This document shows, one piece after another, positions 1 to 6,922 of a stretch of DNA of 16,524 nucleotides (its first letter is position 1; every line of letters begins with the position of its first letter). This stretch comes from Cristatella mucedo. Lineage: Eukaryota > Bryozoa > Phylactolaemata > Cristatellidae. Where the stretch lies: assembly GCA_009760855.2 (NCBI GenBank), contig WPIO01000631.1, positions 1 to 16,524 of the forward strand, read 5' to 3'. The notes below the pieces were generated by a model. It worked only from the letters and a program-made list of their open reading frames with translations. It had not been told where the DNA came from and did not search any database. The position numbers and the translations under genes were made by a program.

Positions 1-271
1 AAATGCAATTGCATACCTATGCCTCCCAGAAACTTTACATCCTTTGGATACCCTGCTTTGAGTTCATATGCTTCCTTAGTCTTGAAGTCACTTATGACTT
101 GTTCCATGCCATTACCTTACTCGAGAAGGTTTAAAAATAACCTAAACAGGTACCTATTTTAGCACATAGTGGATAAATGAGATTTGTCCAGGGTAAGCGT
201 ATGCATCCTGACATAGTGCACCTGGTTACTAACCATATAAACATGATGGCCCAGGACATGTCACCACTAAC
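1..271 (+). mobile_element. Family-1 CR1/L2-like non-LTR retrotransposon, 3'-end fragment
   Basis: This stretch lines up with 3440-3690, the 3' end of the better family-1 copy. Shared blocks include the codons around 'TTYGAGTTCATATGCT', the end of the reading frame near 'AAAAATAACCTAAACAGG' followed by 'ACCTATTTTAG', and 3'UTR words such as 'CTGACATAGTGCA' and 'CACTAACC'. The protein frame is broken by several indels, so it is a dead copy. It is cut by the window's left edge or truncated there, and it stops near 271 without reaching the family's 3' hairpin. Unrelated sequence follows. Confidence 0.7.
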
Positions 272-491
272 CTGGTTGGAACAGCTGGTCATTGAGCAGG
301 CTGCCACTAAACATGCGATCAAGCTCCATTTTCATGAATTGCAAAGTGCACAGAAATGGATCAATTTCTGTGATAGCCCAGTTAGTATGATTCTTTTACT
401 AGCATTGGTATTGAGTGTGAATTATTATCGCTTGCATATAAGGCCCCCAAATAAAGCTATGGTTAAACTAAAGCTGATTAAATCTGCCTAA
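177..491 (+). CDS. Chimeric 104-codon open frame with one hydrophobic segment; probably not a gene
   Basis: The frame opens at ATG 177 inside the decayed 3'UTR of the preceding retrotransposon fragment and runs to TAA 489-491. About the first 30 residues are therefore translated repeat. The remainder (from about 272) comes from sequence I do not recognise. It includes a likely single membrane segment near residues 70-83 (SMILLLALVLSV), followed by a short Lys/Arg-rich tail. An AATAAA lies inside the frame at 450-455. A hydrophobic stretch plus a short basic tail is a shape seen in membrane or envelope-like proteins, but there is no family motif. The repeat-derived start argues for a chance open frame. 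Confidence 0.2.
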   Translation: MRFVQGKRMHPDIVHLVTNHINMMAQDMSPLTWLEQLVIEQAATKHAIKLHFHELQSAQKWINFCDSPVSMILLLALVLSVNYYRLHIRPPNKAMVKLKLIKSA

Positions 492-547
492 CGAAACTTG
501 CAGTTATTAAGAGTGCACGCATTTTACTATTGTCGTTTGGTTTATAA

Positions 548-676
548 ATCTCCAATCCTTCGGAGACAGCACCTTTAGTTCACATGCTCCCAAAGCCAGG
601 AACTCACTCGTGACTTGCTTCACAATGTCTCTTCACATATCCACGTTTACAAAGAAAATGTGAACGCATATTTATA
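548..676 (+). mobile_element. Family-1 non-LTR retrotransposon, short C-terminal/3'UTR fragment
   Basis: The block 'CCTTYGGAGAC...CATTTAGTTCATATGCTCCCAAAGCC' of the copy at 3465-3500 recurs here with substitutions at 556-600. It continues in register through the end of the reading frame to about 'CATATTTATAT' near 670. In protein terms it is the conserved FGDR.FSS.AP..WNSL signature near the C-terminus of CR1/L2-like RT proteins, here FGDSTFSSHAPKARNSL, so the usual Trp is changed. Homology stops where the proposed gypsy LTR begins, which suggests that the gypsy element inserted into this older copy. Confidence 0.6.
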
Positions 677-692
677 TGTGCTTCGACGTGCC

Positions 693-721
693 TTGCACGA
701 AGAAAGTTTTGCACGAAGAAC
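693..721. repeat. Two-unit 16-base tandem repeat
   Basis: TTGCACGAAGAA occurs at 693-704 and again at 709-720, giving a 16-base unit repeated just under twice. It sits in the part of the proposed LTR that would be U5. Slippage is the simplest explanation. Confidence 0.7.
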
Positions 722-964
722 GCCTGCACAGAACCAATGCCAACAGTGTATTCTATTACAGAGCAGAGGGAGCACGACTTTACCAGCCCCTCTCTCCCCA
801 CTTAATCTCCCTCCTAGCCCATGGCGGTTTTGGCCACCCCTGATTGTGAATTCACCATCTGACTGTGGTAACCAGCCTGTCAAAACCACAAAACAGGTGG
901 ACCACAGCTTTGCACCACTGGTGATTCTCCTGACAGCTGTTTAGGAAAGTAGCCAGAGTGGCCT

Positions 965-972
965 GTATATAC
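965..972 (-). promoter_or_regulatory. Candidate TATA element of the gypsy LTR
   Basis: The palindromic GTATATAC lies about 100 bases inside the proposed LTR start. It is followed on the minus strand by a GC-richer stretch (GGCCACTCTGG), a common U3/R arrangement. This is positional inference only. Confidence 0.3.
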
Positions 973-1193
973 TCAGACCACAAGCTCCCTTGACCTTAAG
1001 GTCACAAGTTTCCAGGTGCAATACAAGTAGGGCACTACACCAGCACTTAAGCAAATTCCCTTGTCCCCTGACATACAGATCAGTGGATGACGTAGTCGGA
1101 GAACCAAAGTGGGTACTGCAGTTCCGACAGCATGCTAAGCTGGTGGCTGCCCCTTTCCTCTGTCCCATCATACTCATCATATTCGCCTCTTAT

Positions 1194-1800
1194 CTAGGAG
1201 GGTGCTGGCAGCTGAGCCGATAGTACTGGCTCAGCGTCCAGAACTAGCCTGATGTCCGACACACGTCTTCGGATTCCTTGATCTCGACACCGAGGCCGTG
1301 AGTTACCGAGGTCACAATCCCTTCCGGCCATTCTGATGTACACCATGCATCAGCTGGTTTCACGAAAACCCTTTAGCCCACTGTGTAGTTAATGGCAGAT
1401 TGAGGGTTGCAGTGCTGTGTCTTCTTCGGCTAGAGCTGGCACAGCCATTCATATGTAAATAACCCACTGTAAGGCATGTTTTCACCCTTTATCTCCTCAG
1501 ACGGCACCGAATTGTACCATTACACCATATCTAGTACTCCTCTACCTGTGCGAGCTGCTATGCCCTTGATTTGACGATGTATGCATTCGACTATGCCATT
1601 GCCTTCCGGTCAGTAAGCACACGGGTCGACGGTTTCAATGCCTCAGCTTTTGCAGAGACTCCGAACTGCCTCAGATCGGATCGAGGCTCTGTCGTCGACC
1701 ACAAGCTGTGTGGGTGGGAATCTCTCTCTAAAGATTTGTTCCAGTGCTCAGGTGATAAGGTGCTCCTCTTCGCTAGGAATGTGCCACCATAGCTTAAATC
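1194..1800 (-). pseudogene. Ty3/gypsy integrase relic (catalytic core and C-terminal domain)
   Basis: On the minus strand one frame from about 1779 to 1500 carries the later half of an integrase core. The catalytic Asp is at 1696-1694 in the context LVVDD. The catalytic Glu is at 1588-1586 in GNGIVE, followed by IHRQIKGIAARTG, GVLDMV and a WYN motif. Exactly 35 codons lie between the Asp and the Glu, the classical D,D-35-E spacing, and CAY.PEGNG just before the Glu is the usual gypsy context. The frame has stops (a TGA for a probable Trp, a TGA for a probable Arg, a TAA after DMV) and then shifts. The C-terminal domain (VFVKPADAWCTSEWPEG at about 1366-1316) and the GIRRRVSDIR stretch (1277-1248) lie in two other frames. 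The terminal stop is at 1196-1194. Integrase joins retrotransposon cDNA to host DNA; this copy is dead. The start is lost where family-1 sequence abuts at about 1800. Confidence 0.85.
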
Positions 1801-1992
1801 AGCTGGGCCCACAATCCACCACCGTCAGCATTGGTGTGAATGGACTACGATCATCCGAGGTACCTCTGAAATAAGGGGAACCTAAGGGCTCAGGGCTAGG
1901 CCTGAATCTTTACTGGGTTTATACTGTCCCTCTTGCTGATGTAACTGCCAAGCACAATCTAGGCTCTCACTTCTTAGCTGATGACACTCAGT
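1801..1992 (+). pseudogene. Family-1 reverse transcriptase fragment (motifs B-C)
   Basis: The + strand from about 1825 reads like the RT palm of the other family-1 copies: VNG..SSEVPLK, then a decayed GVPQGSVLG region, then TVPLADV.AKHNLG.HFLADDTQ. The catalytic YADD box is LADD here (1974-1985), so both aspartates survive but the Tyr is lost. A TAA follows EVPLK. Homology breaks off right after 'GATGACACTCAG'. The same-strand copy resumes at 2991 with a later part of the protein, so this may be the detached 5' portion of that copy. Confidence 0.7.
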
Positions 1993-2040
1993 CGTCACCC
2001 GCTTTATAAACGAACAAAATCTTAAATCTGGTTAGATGTA

Positions 2041-2077
2041 TCTGGTAAAACATGGTAAAATGTAAAATGTAAAACAA
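2041..2077 (-). repeat. Short (TTTTACA)n-like array near the 3' end of the minus copy
   Basis: The + strand shows GGTAAAACATGGTAAAATGTAAAATGTAAAAC-type units of 7-9 bases. On the minus strand this is an ACATTTT array just downstream of a 3'UTR stub. Simple tails are usual at CR1/L2 3' ends, but the family hairpin is missing here, so the tail identity is tentative. Confidence 0.45.
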
Positions 2078-2985
2078 GGTTAATGGTAAGTTCTTTTAAA
2101 TGTGGTCAGGTCAGGGGATGTTCTGACGCAGGCCAGACGGGAGTTCCAGGCTTTAGGAGCATACGAACTAAATGCATGGTCTCCAAGGGATATGTGTTTT
2201 GTACGGCATGTTTCTAGACTGTTGGATTCCGAAAAGCTGGTGGTACGTTGCTTGGCCTGATGGGGGAGTATGTCTGAGAGATTGGCTGGAGCCATAGAAT
2301 CAAGGGACCTAAAAGTGACCGAAAAAACCTTGAAGTCAATGAGGTGCTTGACAGGTAGCCAGTGCAGGTCGTCGAGAAGTGGAATAATGTGGCAACTGTG
2401 ATGCTCCATACAGAAAGGCCTAGCAGAAGAGTTTTGCTCCAGCTACAATCGCCCGACTGCACATGCCAGTTAGCCAGGGAGCAGTGAGTTGCAGATGTCG
2501 TGACGGGATGTTACGAATTCATCGACCAACTTGGACGTGGTATCCTTTTTTAAACAAGCCGGAATTGTATCAATGTTATGAAACTGAAAATAGGCAGATT
2601 CGACTGTGGAGCTGACATGGTCGTCTAACGAGAGGTAAGTTTGGAATATGACACCTAGATTTTGAGCTGATTCAACTGGAGATATGCTCGTGGAGACGAT
2701 TTTAAGCTTCAGCATTTCAATTTGTGAATCACACGGGGCTTGCCCATTGCTAGTAAGCTAGTTTTATCGTTGTTTAGTTGTACAAAAATGGCTGCCATCC
2801 ATCTGCGGATGTCATCAATACACACAGCAAGTGAGGGTTAAAAGAATTTCATGTGCTCGAAGGCTGGGAGTGATCAAAGCAAAGGACAGCTGAGTATCAT
2901 ATTCATAGAAGTGAAAGCCTAGATTGTGCTCGGCAATCACATCAGCAAGAGGGGGAGTATAAACTGTGAAAAGAACCAGACCTAG
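2078..2985 (-). pseudogene. Family-1 non-LTR retrotransposon, minus copy: RT motif C to C-terminus
   Basis: Read from 2985 downward it gives GLVLFTVY..PLADVIAEHNLGFHF, then the active-site box as YEYD (2907-2896) instead of YADD. Next come IDDIRRWMAA (about 2820), LGVIFQTYLSLDDHVSSTVES (about 2650), the LHWLPVKHLIDFKVFSVTF block, ILPHQAK, and the end of the frame near 2095. A frameshift lies near 2715 and others are needed in the C-terminal part. The 3'UTR is cut: the coding end runs straight into ACTTACCATT, which in the plus copy lies about 170 bases further on. RT and endonuclease normally copy the element's RNA into a chromosomal nick; the altered active site and the frameshifts show this copy is inactive. 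Confidence 0.85.
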
Positions 2986-3556
2986 AATGGAGGTGTCATA
3001 TTCCAAAGCAACCTCTCGTTAGACGACCATATCAGCTCCACAGTCAAATCCGCCTATTTTCAGTTTCATAACATTGCTAAAATTCGGGCTTGTCTAAATA
3101 AAGATACCACATCCAAGTTGCTCCATGCATTCGTGACATCCCTTCTCGACTTCTGCTACTCACTGCTTACTGGTCTACCAGCATATGCAATCAGGTGATT
3201 GCAGCTGGTGCAAAACTCGACAGCTAGGCTTGTCTGTCGTGAGCGTTGCAGTTGCCACGTTACTCCACTTCTCACCAACCTGCACTGGCTACCAGTCAAG
3301 CAACTCAATGACTTCAAGGTTTTGTCGCTCACTTTTATGTCCCTTCATTCTATGGCTCCAACCTATCTGTCAGATATACTACCCCATCAGGCTAAGCATC
3401 GTACCACCTGCTTTTCGAAATCCAGCAGTCTAGAAATACCTCATACAAACCTTAAATACTTTGGAGACCGTGCATTTAGTTCATATGCTCCCAAAGCCTG
3501 GAACTCCCTCCCGACCTTCGTCAGAACATCCCCTGACCTGACCACATTTAAAAGGA
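2091..3556. repeat. Long imperfect inverted repeat (2091-2656 against 2991-3556)
   Basis: Two family-1 copies face away from each other. The segment from AGGTGTCATATTCC to the TTTAAAAG at the end of the frame occupies 2656-2091 on the minus strand and 2991-3556 on the plus strand, 566 bases in each arm. The spacer of 334 bases is the RT part of the minus copy. Blocks compared by eye are about 80-90% identical. The simplest origin is one copy inserted in opposite orientation next to or inside another. Confidence 0.8.
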
Positions 3557-3576
3557 ACCTAAAAACACCTATTTAG
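2991..3576 (+). pseudogene. Family-1 non-LTR retrotransposon, plus copy: C-terminal part of the RT protein
   Basis: The frame reads GVIFQSNLSLDDHISSTVKSAYFQFHNI, then ACLNKDTTSKLLHAFVTS, then LVQNSTARLVCRERCSCHVTPLL with LHWLPVKQLNDFKVL. It ends with FGDRAFSSYAPKAWNSLPTFVRTSP and TTFKRNL before TAG 3574-3576. The last 125 codons (from 3199) are open and in the family's normal form, ending where the family usually ends. A TGA interrupts just before LQLVQNSTARL (about 3196). The RT active site lies upstream of the preserved part, so this is a 5'-truncated copy, the usual outcome of incomplete target-primed reverse transcription. Confidence 0.85.
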
Positions 3577-3836
3577 GATCGCATTTAGTGGGTCCCTGTG
3601 ATTCGTCCTTGATGTGCTTATGGGTGCTGACACTGTGCATGCTGCTGCTAACCACATTCATGCTGACCTTGTGCATGTCACAACTAACCATATCATTCAT
3701 TTTGTTTGTTTTTAAAGCATGATTTTACTTACCATTCAATTGCATTTCACTTTACAGCAAATATAAAGCGCCTTTAAAGAGATTAAGTTTTCTGAGGGCG
3801 CTTTATCAAGTGAATTATTATATTATTATATTATGG
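3577..3836 (+). mobile_element. Family-1 3'UTR with terminal hairpin and (TTATTA)n tail
   Basis: The 3'UTR follows the stop codon directly. It contains words shared with the copies at 150-271 and 6922-6662 (CATTTAGTGGG, GTGCTTATG, TGCATGCTG, CTTACCATT). It ends in a hairpin (3763-3806) and an AT-rich tail of TTATTA units to about 3835. This is the only copy in the window that keeps its coding end and full 3' terminus in one piece. Confidence 0.8.
3763..3806 (+). ncRNA. 3'-terminal stem-loop of family 1 (copy 1)
   Basis: ATAAAGCGCC (3763-3772) and GGCGCTTTAT (3797-3806) pair perfectly over 10 bases around a 24-base loop containing AGAGATT. In several CR1/L2-clade LINEs a hairpin near the RNA 3' end is what the encoded RT recognises for priming. 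The same structure with compensating stem changes occurs in the minus copy at 6688-6729. Confidence 0.75.
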
Positions 3837-3869
3837 AGCCCTGAGGTATGCCTTCTTTCATTTCTTGTG

Positions 3870-5290
3870 AATGATTCTCGAAAAATTGCTACTCAGCGCC
3901 TGGTTGAACAAATTAAAAGAGAGGAATGTCTGAAAAATTTCAATCAGGGATTGAGAGGCAAAACTCTATATAAACTGCTCTCCTCCAAGTCAACATTGAC
4001 ATTTCACGTGGCAACGACGACCGGAATGTCCCTCTCCTAGCTCTGATAGATCTGTCGGCCGCCTTCGATACAATTGATCACGATGTTCTGCTTGAACTAT
4101 TGAGAACAACGATCGGTTTGGCTGACGAAGCACTGGCATGGTTTAAATCATACTTGTCTGATCGTGTTTGATCCGTGTAGTGTAGGGGTCAGGTCTCACA
4201 TGCGTGAAGGGTCACCTGCAGAGTCTCTCAAGTGTCTGTACTCGGTCACCGGTTCTCTATTTATACACAACAGCTGGGAAAAGTGATTAAGGCCCGTAGA
4301 ATATATCACTTCAATACTGCCGATACTCAGTGCATTGTTTTCTCAAACCGCCCTACTCTGCTGTGGCAACCGAGAAACTGAATGCTTGCCTTGCCGATAT
4401 TCGATCCTGGATGTTGAAAAACTTCCTGAAAGTCAATCATTATTCAACCAAACTGCTACACATAGGACACCCTAAGCCTGTGGGTGAAACGAAACGCTTC
4501 GCTCTTCTAATAGGTGATGCTATTGTGCGACCGTTACCACGTGCTCGAAATGTAGGTATCATTTTCGACAGCTGCCTCAATTTCAAAGGATTCATTATTA
4601 AGTCTCCTTCTACAGCTATCCATCACATCCGATTCCATCCAAGATTAGCAATGAGTTGCTGTCTTCCACAGTGGCTTGTAAACAATTTAACTCTTTAGCC
4701 TCTCTTGTCTTGACTTGATTATTGTAATTCCCTTTTGGCTGGGCTGCCTAAGAAAGCTATTAGGCTATTGCAGCTGACTATGAAAATGGCAGCAAGGTTA
4801 GTCTTCAAATCCCAGTGGTTTGAGCTCGTGTCTCTTTTGCTAAAAGAGCTAAGGTGGTTGGCGGTTGAGCCACGGATACAGAGCAAAGTTGTCAACCTGA
4901 CCCACAAGGCCTGCCACGGCTTGTCTTCTTCCTACCTAGCTGAACTGAAGCATCAGTTTCGGCCTCTTTGCAAAGTCAGGTCCTGTATAGACCTTAAATT
5001 AGCTGTCCTATTCATCAGCCTAAAGAAAGAAAATCCTAGCTGATTAAACAGCCTCTTTTTTGTATAGCAACAGAAGAGCCTTTACAGCTATCACCACCAC
5101 TTCCAGTGGCGATAAAGAATCGCCAACTACAGGAATCGAACCCAACAATCTCGAGACCAAGGTCGTTAAAGCAACCGCTTTACCTAGCGTGCCATCACGG
5201 CTCACCACCGTTGGCGACAGAAGCTTTAGCTCGGCAGGTTCCAGACCGTGGAACTCACTCCAACAATTCACATGCAACGACAACAACTCT
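3870..5290 (+). pseudogene. Second non-LTR retrotransposon family (family 2), RT to C-terminus, decayed
   Basis: RT fingers start near 3870 (RKIATQRLVEQIKREECL). After a frameshift, motif A is intact as LIDLSAAFDTIDHDVLLELL (about 4044-4103), then WFKSYLSDR. Motif B is degraded to RVSQVSVLGH (about 4212-4245). The YADD box near 4315 is TADT, having lost one aspartate. An open stretch (4330-4698) carries LNACLADIRSWMLKNFLKVN and ARNVGIIFDSCLNF. Then come LDYCNSLLAGLPKKAIRLLQL (about 4710-4770), KELRWLAVEPRIQSKVV and LTHKACHGLSSSYLAEL, and finally VGDRSFSSAGSRPWNSL (about 5210-5260). The two ends of the C-terminal domain are separated by about 165 bases of SINE-like DNA (5040-5205). Motif wording differs from family 1, so this is a separate CR1/L2-like lineage. 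It cannot be active. Confidence 0.8.
5040..5205 (-). mobile_element. tRNA-derived SINE inserted in the family-2 element
   Basis: On the minus strand a perfect pol III B box GGTTCGATTCC lies at 5142-5132. An A-box-like TGGCACGCTAGG (11 of 12 against TRGYNNANNNGG) starts at 5194, 52 bases upstream, tRNA-like spacing with a somewhat long variable region. A partial acceptor stem is visible (GCCG at 5201-5198 with TGGC after the T arm). Downstream there is a perfect 7-base hairpin (TGGCGAT/ATCGCCA, 5107-5125) and a CAAAAAAGAGG stretch near the far end. It falls between the DLKLAV and GDRSFSS blocks of the family-2 protein, which are close together in related elements, so it looks like an insertion. 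I found no clear target-site duplication and did not match it to a named SINE. Confidence 0.45.
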
Positions 5291-5334
5291 GCTACTGCTG
5301 ACTATGGCTCACCCTTTTCAGCAGTCCTGAGCTG

Positions 5335-5550
5335 GTACATCAATGCTACTCACTACCCCAACTGCTTCCCTGACTCTGCTTTGCTTCCCACGTTTTCTCT
5401 GTTGTGTGAGACGAAGTCTGTTTGCTACCAAATGCATACCGAAAGCCGCTTAGGCTGTGAGTGAGCAATACACAACTCTCCTGCGTAACACCCACATAGT
5501 CCTAATGACTTTGTAGTGTTACAGACGGAGATACATAACATTACATTACG
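5335..5550 (+). mobile_element. Family-3 repeat, copy 1 (3' end with (TACAT)n-like tail)
   Basis: It matches 14285-14498 for about 210 bases. Shared blocks include GAGACGAAGTCTGTT, ACCGAAAGCCGCTTAGGCTG and CTCTCCTG.GTAACACCCACAT. It ends with a possible short stem (TAACAC 5486-5491 with GTGTTA 5516-5521) and an ATACATAACATTACATTAC tail. The left limit near 5335 is where similarity to the second copy fades. The terminal stem plus short tandem tail is typical of a non-LTR 3' end. It might be the 3'UTR of family 2, which ends just upstream, but the second copy has no RT next to it. Confidence 0.65.
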
Positions 5551-5630
5551 CCTAATTTCAGAGGTACCTCATAGGAATTTTGTCCATTCGTGTCAATTTT
5601 CCTGAGTCTCCCACTGAGATATTTCTGAAA
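5550..5630 (-). pseudogene. Family-1 RT scrap joined out of order
   Basis: The minus strand reads KYLSGRL.KIDTNGQNSYEVPLKLGV. This is the segment just before motif B, which also occurs in its proper place at about 5985-5915 (SYLSGRLQSIDVNGQKSSEAPLKYGV). Here it is fused downstream of a later part of the protein (MGKPNVIQK), so the order is wrong. The join lies in the direct repeat TTTCTGAAATTTCTGAA (5622-5638). Confidence 0.7.
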
Positions 5631-6240
5631 TTTCTGAATCACATTGGGTTTGCCCATAACTAGTAAGTTAGTTTAACCATCGTTTAGTTTTAGAAAATTT
5701 GCTGCCATCCATGCGCCGATGTCATCAATGCATGCAGCAAGTAAGCTGAGAGAATTCGAGGTGCTCGAAGGCTGGGAGGGATCAAAGCAAAGGTATAACT
5801 GAGTGTCATCCGCATAGAAGTGAAAGCCTAGATTGTGCTTGGCAATCACATCAGCAAGAGGCAGATAATAAACCGGGAAAAGAACCGGACCTAGCACAGA
5901 GCCCTGAGGTACTCCATATTTCAGAGGTGCTTCAGATGATTTTTGTCCATTCACGTCAATACTTTGGAGTCTCCCACTGAGATAGGACCTGAAACACTGC
6001 AGAGCGGCACCAGTGATGCCCAGGCGAGATTAGAGGCGCTCTAGAAGAATTGTGTGATCGATGGTATCAAAACCTGCCGAAAGATCTAGCAAACAAGCAG
6101 ATACACTCTACCCATGTCAGTTACCCAAGTAGGTCGTTGTATGCCTTAAACAATGCTGACTCTTTTTGATGAGCTCTAAAGCCAGACTGGAACTTACTAG
6201 CTACGTAAGAGGTTTCGTCTTTAACAGATGTTCCATTTTT
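5631..6240 (-). pseudogene. Family-1 reverse transcriptase core domain, best-preserved copy
   Basis: Read from about 6235 downward: KFQSGFRAHQKESALFKAYNDLL (fingers, about 6195-6130), motif A as LLDLSAGFDTIDHTILLERL (6066-6086 encodes DLSAGFD), SYLSGRLQSIDVNG, motif B GVPQGSVLGPVLF (about 5917-5880), PLADVIAKHNLGFHF and an intact YADD active site (5816-5805). It continues through IDDIGAWMAANFLKLN to MGKPNVIQK near 5640. The first Asp of motif A and both Asp of YADD are present. A TAA after LLERL and another after LND interrupt it, and a TAA lies between YNDLLG and motif A. The RT copies element RNA at a nicked target; this fragment lacks the endonuclease and C-terminus and is inactive. Confidence 0.85.
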
Positions 6241-6661
6241 CTGTATCTAAATAACTTGATTTAATTATGAAATATGGCATCTCTGACACAGTAAGATTTC
6301 TTGTTAATCAAAGTCGATCGTTAACACCAGTAACATCATGAGAAACAAATCTGTTTGGGAACACAAATTCTATTCTTCTTAAACCGACTATTAGTATAGC
6401 CTGAGTTCGATCCAAGTAGGATATATGGGAGCGATGTCTTTGCTTCTGTTAATCTTATCGACATTTTTATATTATATTTCAACATTTTCTGTACAACTGT
6501 TAGTTGTTGTGAAACAAACTCAAGAACTTCAAGTTTTGACCAGTAACAGTGATTGATATACCAGAAATTTATTCATCAGAAATATTAGGATAGTCTGTTC
6601 GGCTCATGCACTATCCGTTCCTAATTATAGAAATTGTATGCAAAACTCCTGAGGAACTCTG
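6241..6661. other. No gene seen (421 bases)
   Basis: AT-rich sequence with stops in all frames, no motif and no repeat that I can match elsewhere in the window. It separates two independent family-1 insertions on the minus strand. Confidence 0.6.
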
Positions 6662-6922
6662 ATTAATTTTAAAAATAATAATTATTATAGAGCACTTCAA
6701 AAGAACTCAATCTCTTTCTTGGTGCTCTACATTTGCTGCAAAGAAAACACGATCTAATGGTAAGTATTATAATAATTGGTAAACAACATGAGTAACATGG
6801 TTAAGGATGACATGCATAGAGTCCGCATGCAAGTGTGGTCAGTGGCAGCATGCAGTGTCAGCATGCATAAGCACATAAAGGAAAAATAATAGGAACCCAC
6901 TAAATGCCGTCCTAAATAGGTG
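6662..6922 (-). mobile_element. Family-1 3'UTR-only copy
   Basis: The reverse complement matches 3565-3835 almost end to end: CACCTATTTAGGA, GCATTTAGTGGGT, GTGCTTATG, GCATGCTGACACTG, CTTACCATT and the terminal hairpin, followed by an ATAATAATTATTATTTTT-like tail at about 6688-6668. It starts (minus strand) at the very end of the coding region and so carries no protein. It is a short 5'-truncated insertion. Confidence 0.8.
6688..6729 (-). ncRNA. 3'-terminal stem-loop of family 1 (copy 2)
   Basis: TAGAGCAC (6688-6695) and GTGCTCTA (6722-6729) pair over 8 bases. Compared with copy 1 (TAAAGCGC/GCGCTTTA), two base pairs differ on both sides, so pairing is kept: A-T to G-C and G-C to A-T. The loop keeps AGAGATT. 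Confidence 0.75.

Larger units (their letters stand above)
677..1073 (-). mobile_element. Probable 3' LTR of the minus-strand Ty3/gypsy element
   Basis: It lies directly downstream, on the minus strand, of the integrase relic, where a 3' LTR is expected. Read on the minus strand it begins TGTCAGGGGACA (1073-1062). It has a TATATAC element at about 972-965 and an AATAGA near 760, close to a polyadenylation signal. A possible end in ...GCACA at 677 would give the usual TG...CA termini and a length of about 397 bases. No second LTR is in the window, so neither end can be confirmed by pairing. I see no clean polypurine tract just before the start. The position is a strong hint; the exact boundaries are inferred. 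Confidence 0.4.

Noticed and set aside
1591-1812. 73-codon minus-strand open frame taken as a protein
   Set aside because: It is a shadow frame of the integrase relic. The real integrase motifs are in another minus-strand frame with stops.
2078-3836. Twin-priming inversion of a single LINE insertion
   Set aside because: Twin priming inverts the 5' part without duplicating the 3' part. Here both arms carry the same C-terminal segment, so two copies are needed.
5090-5201. Functional tRNA gene on the minus strand
   Set aside because: The acceptor and T stems are only partly paired and the sequence sits inside a dead LINE. A tRNA-derived SINE fits better.
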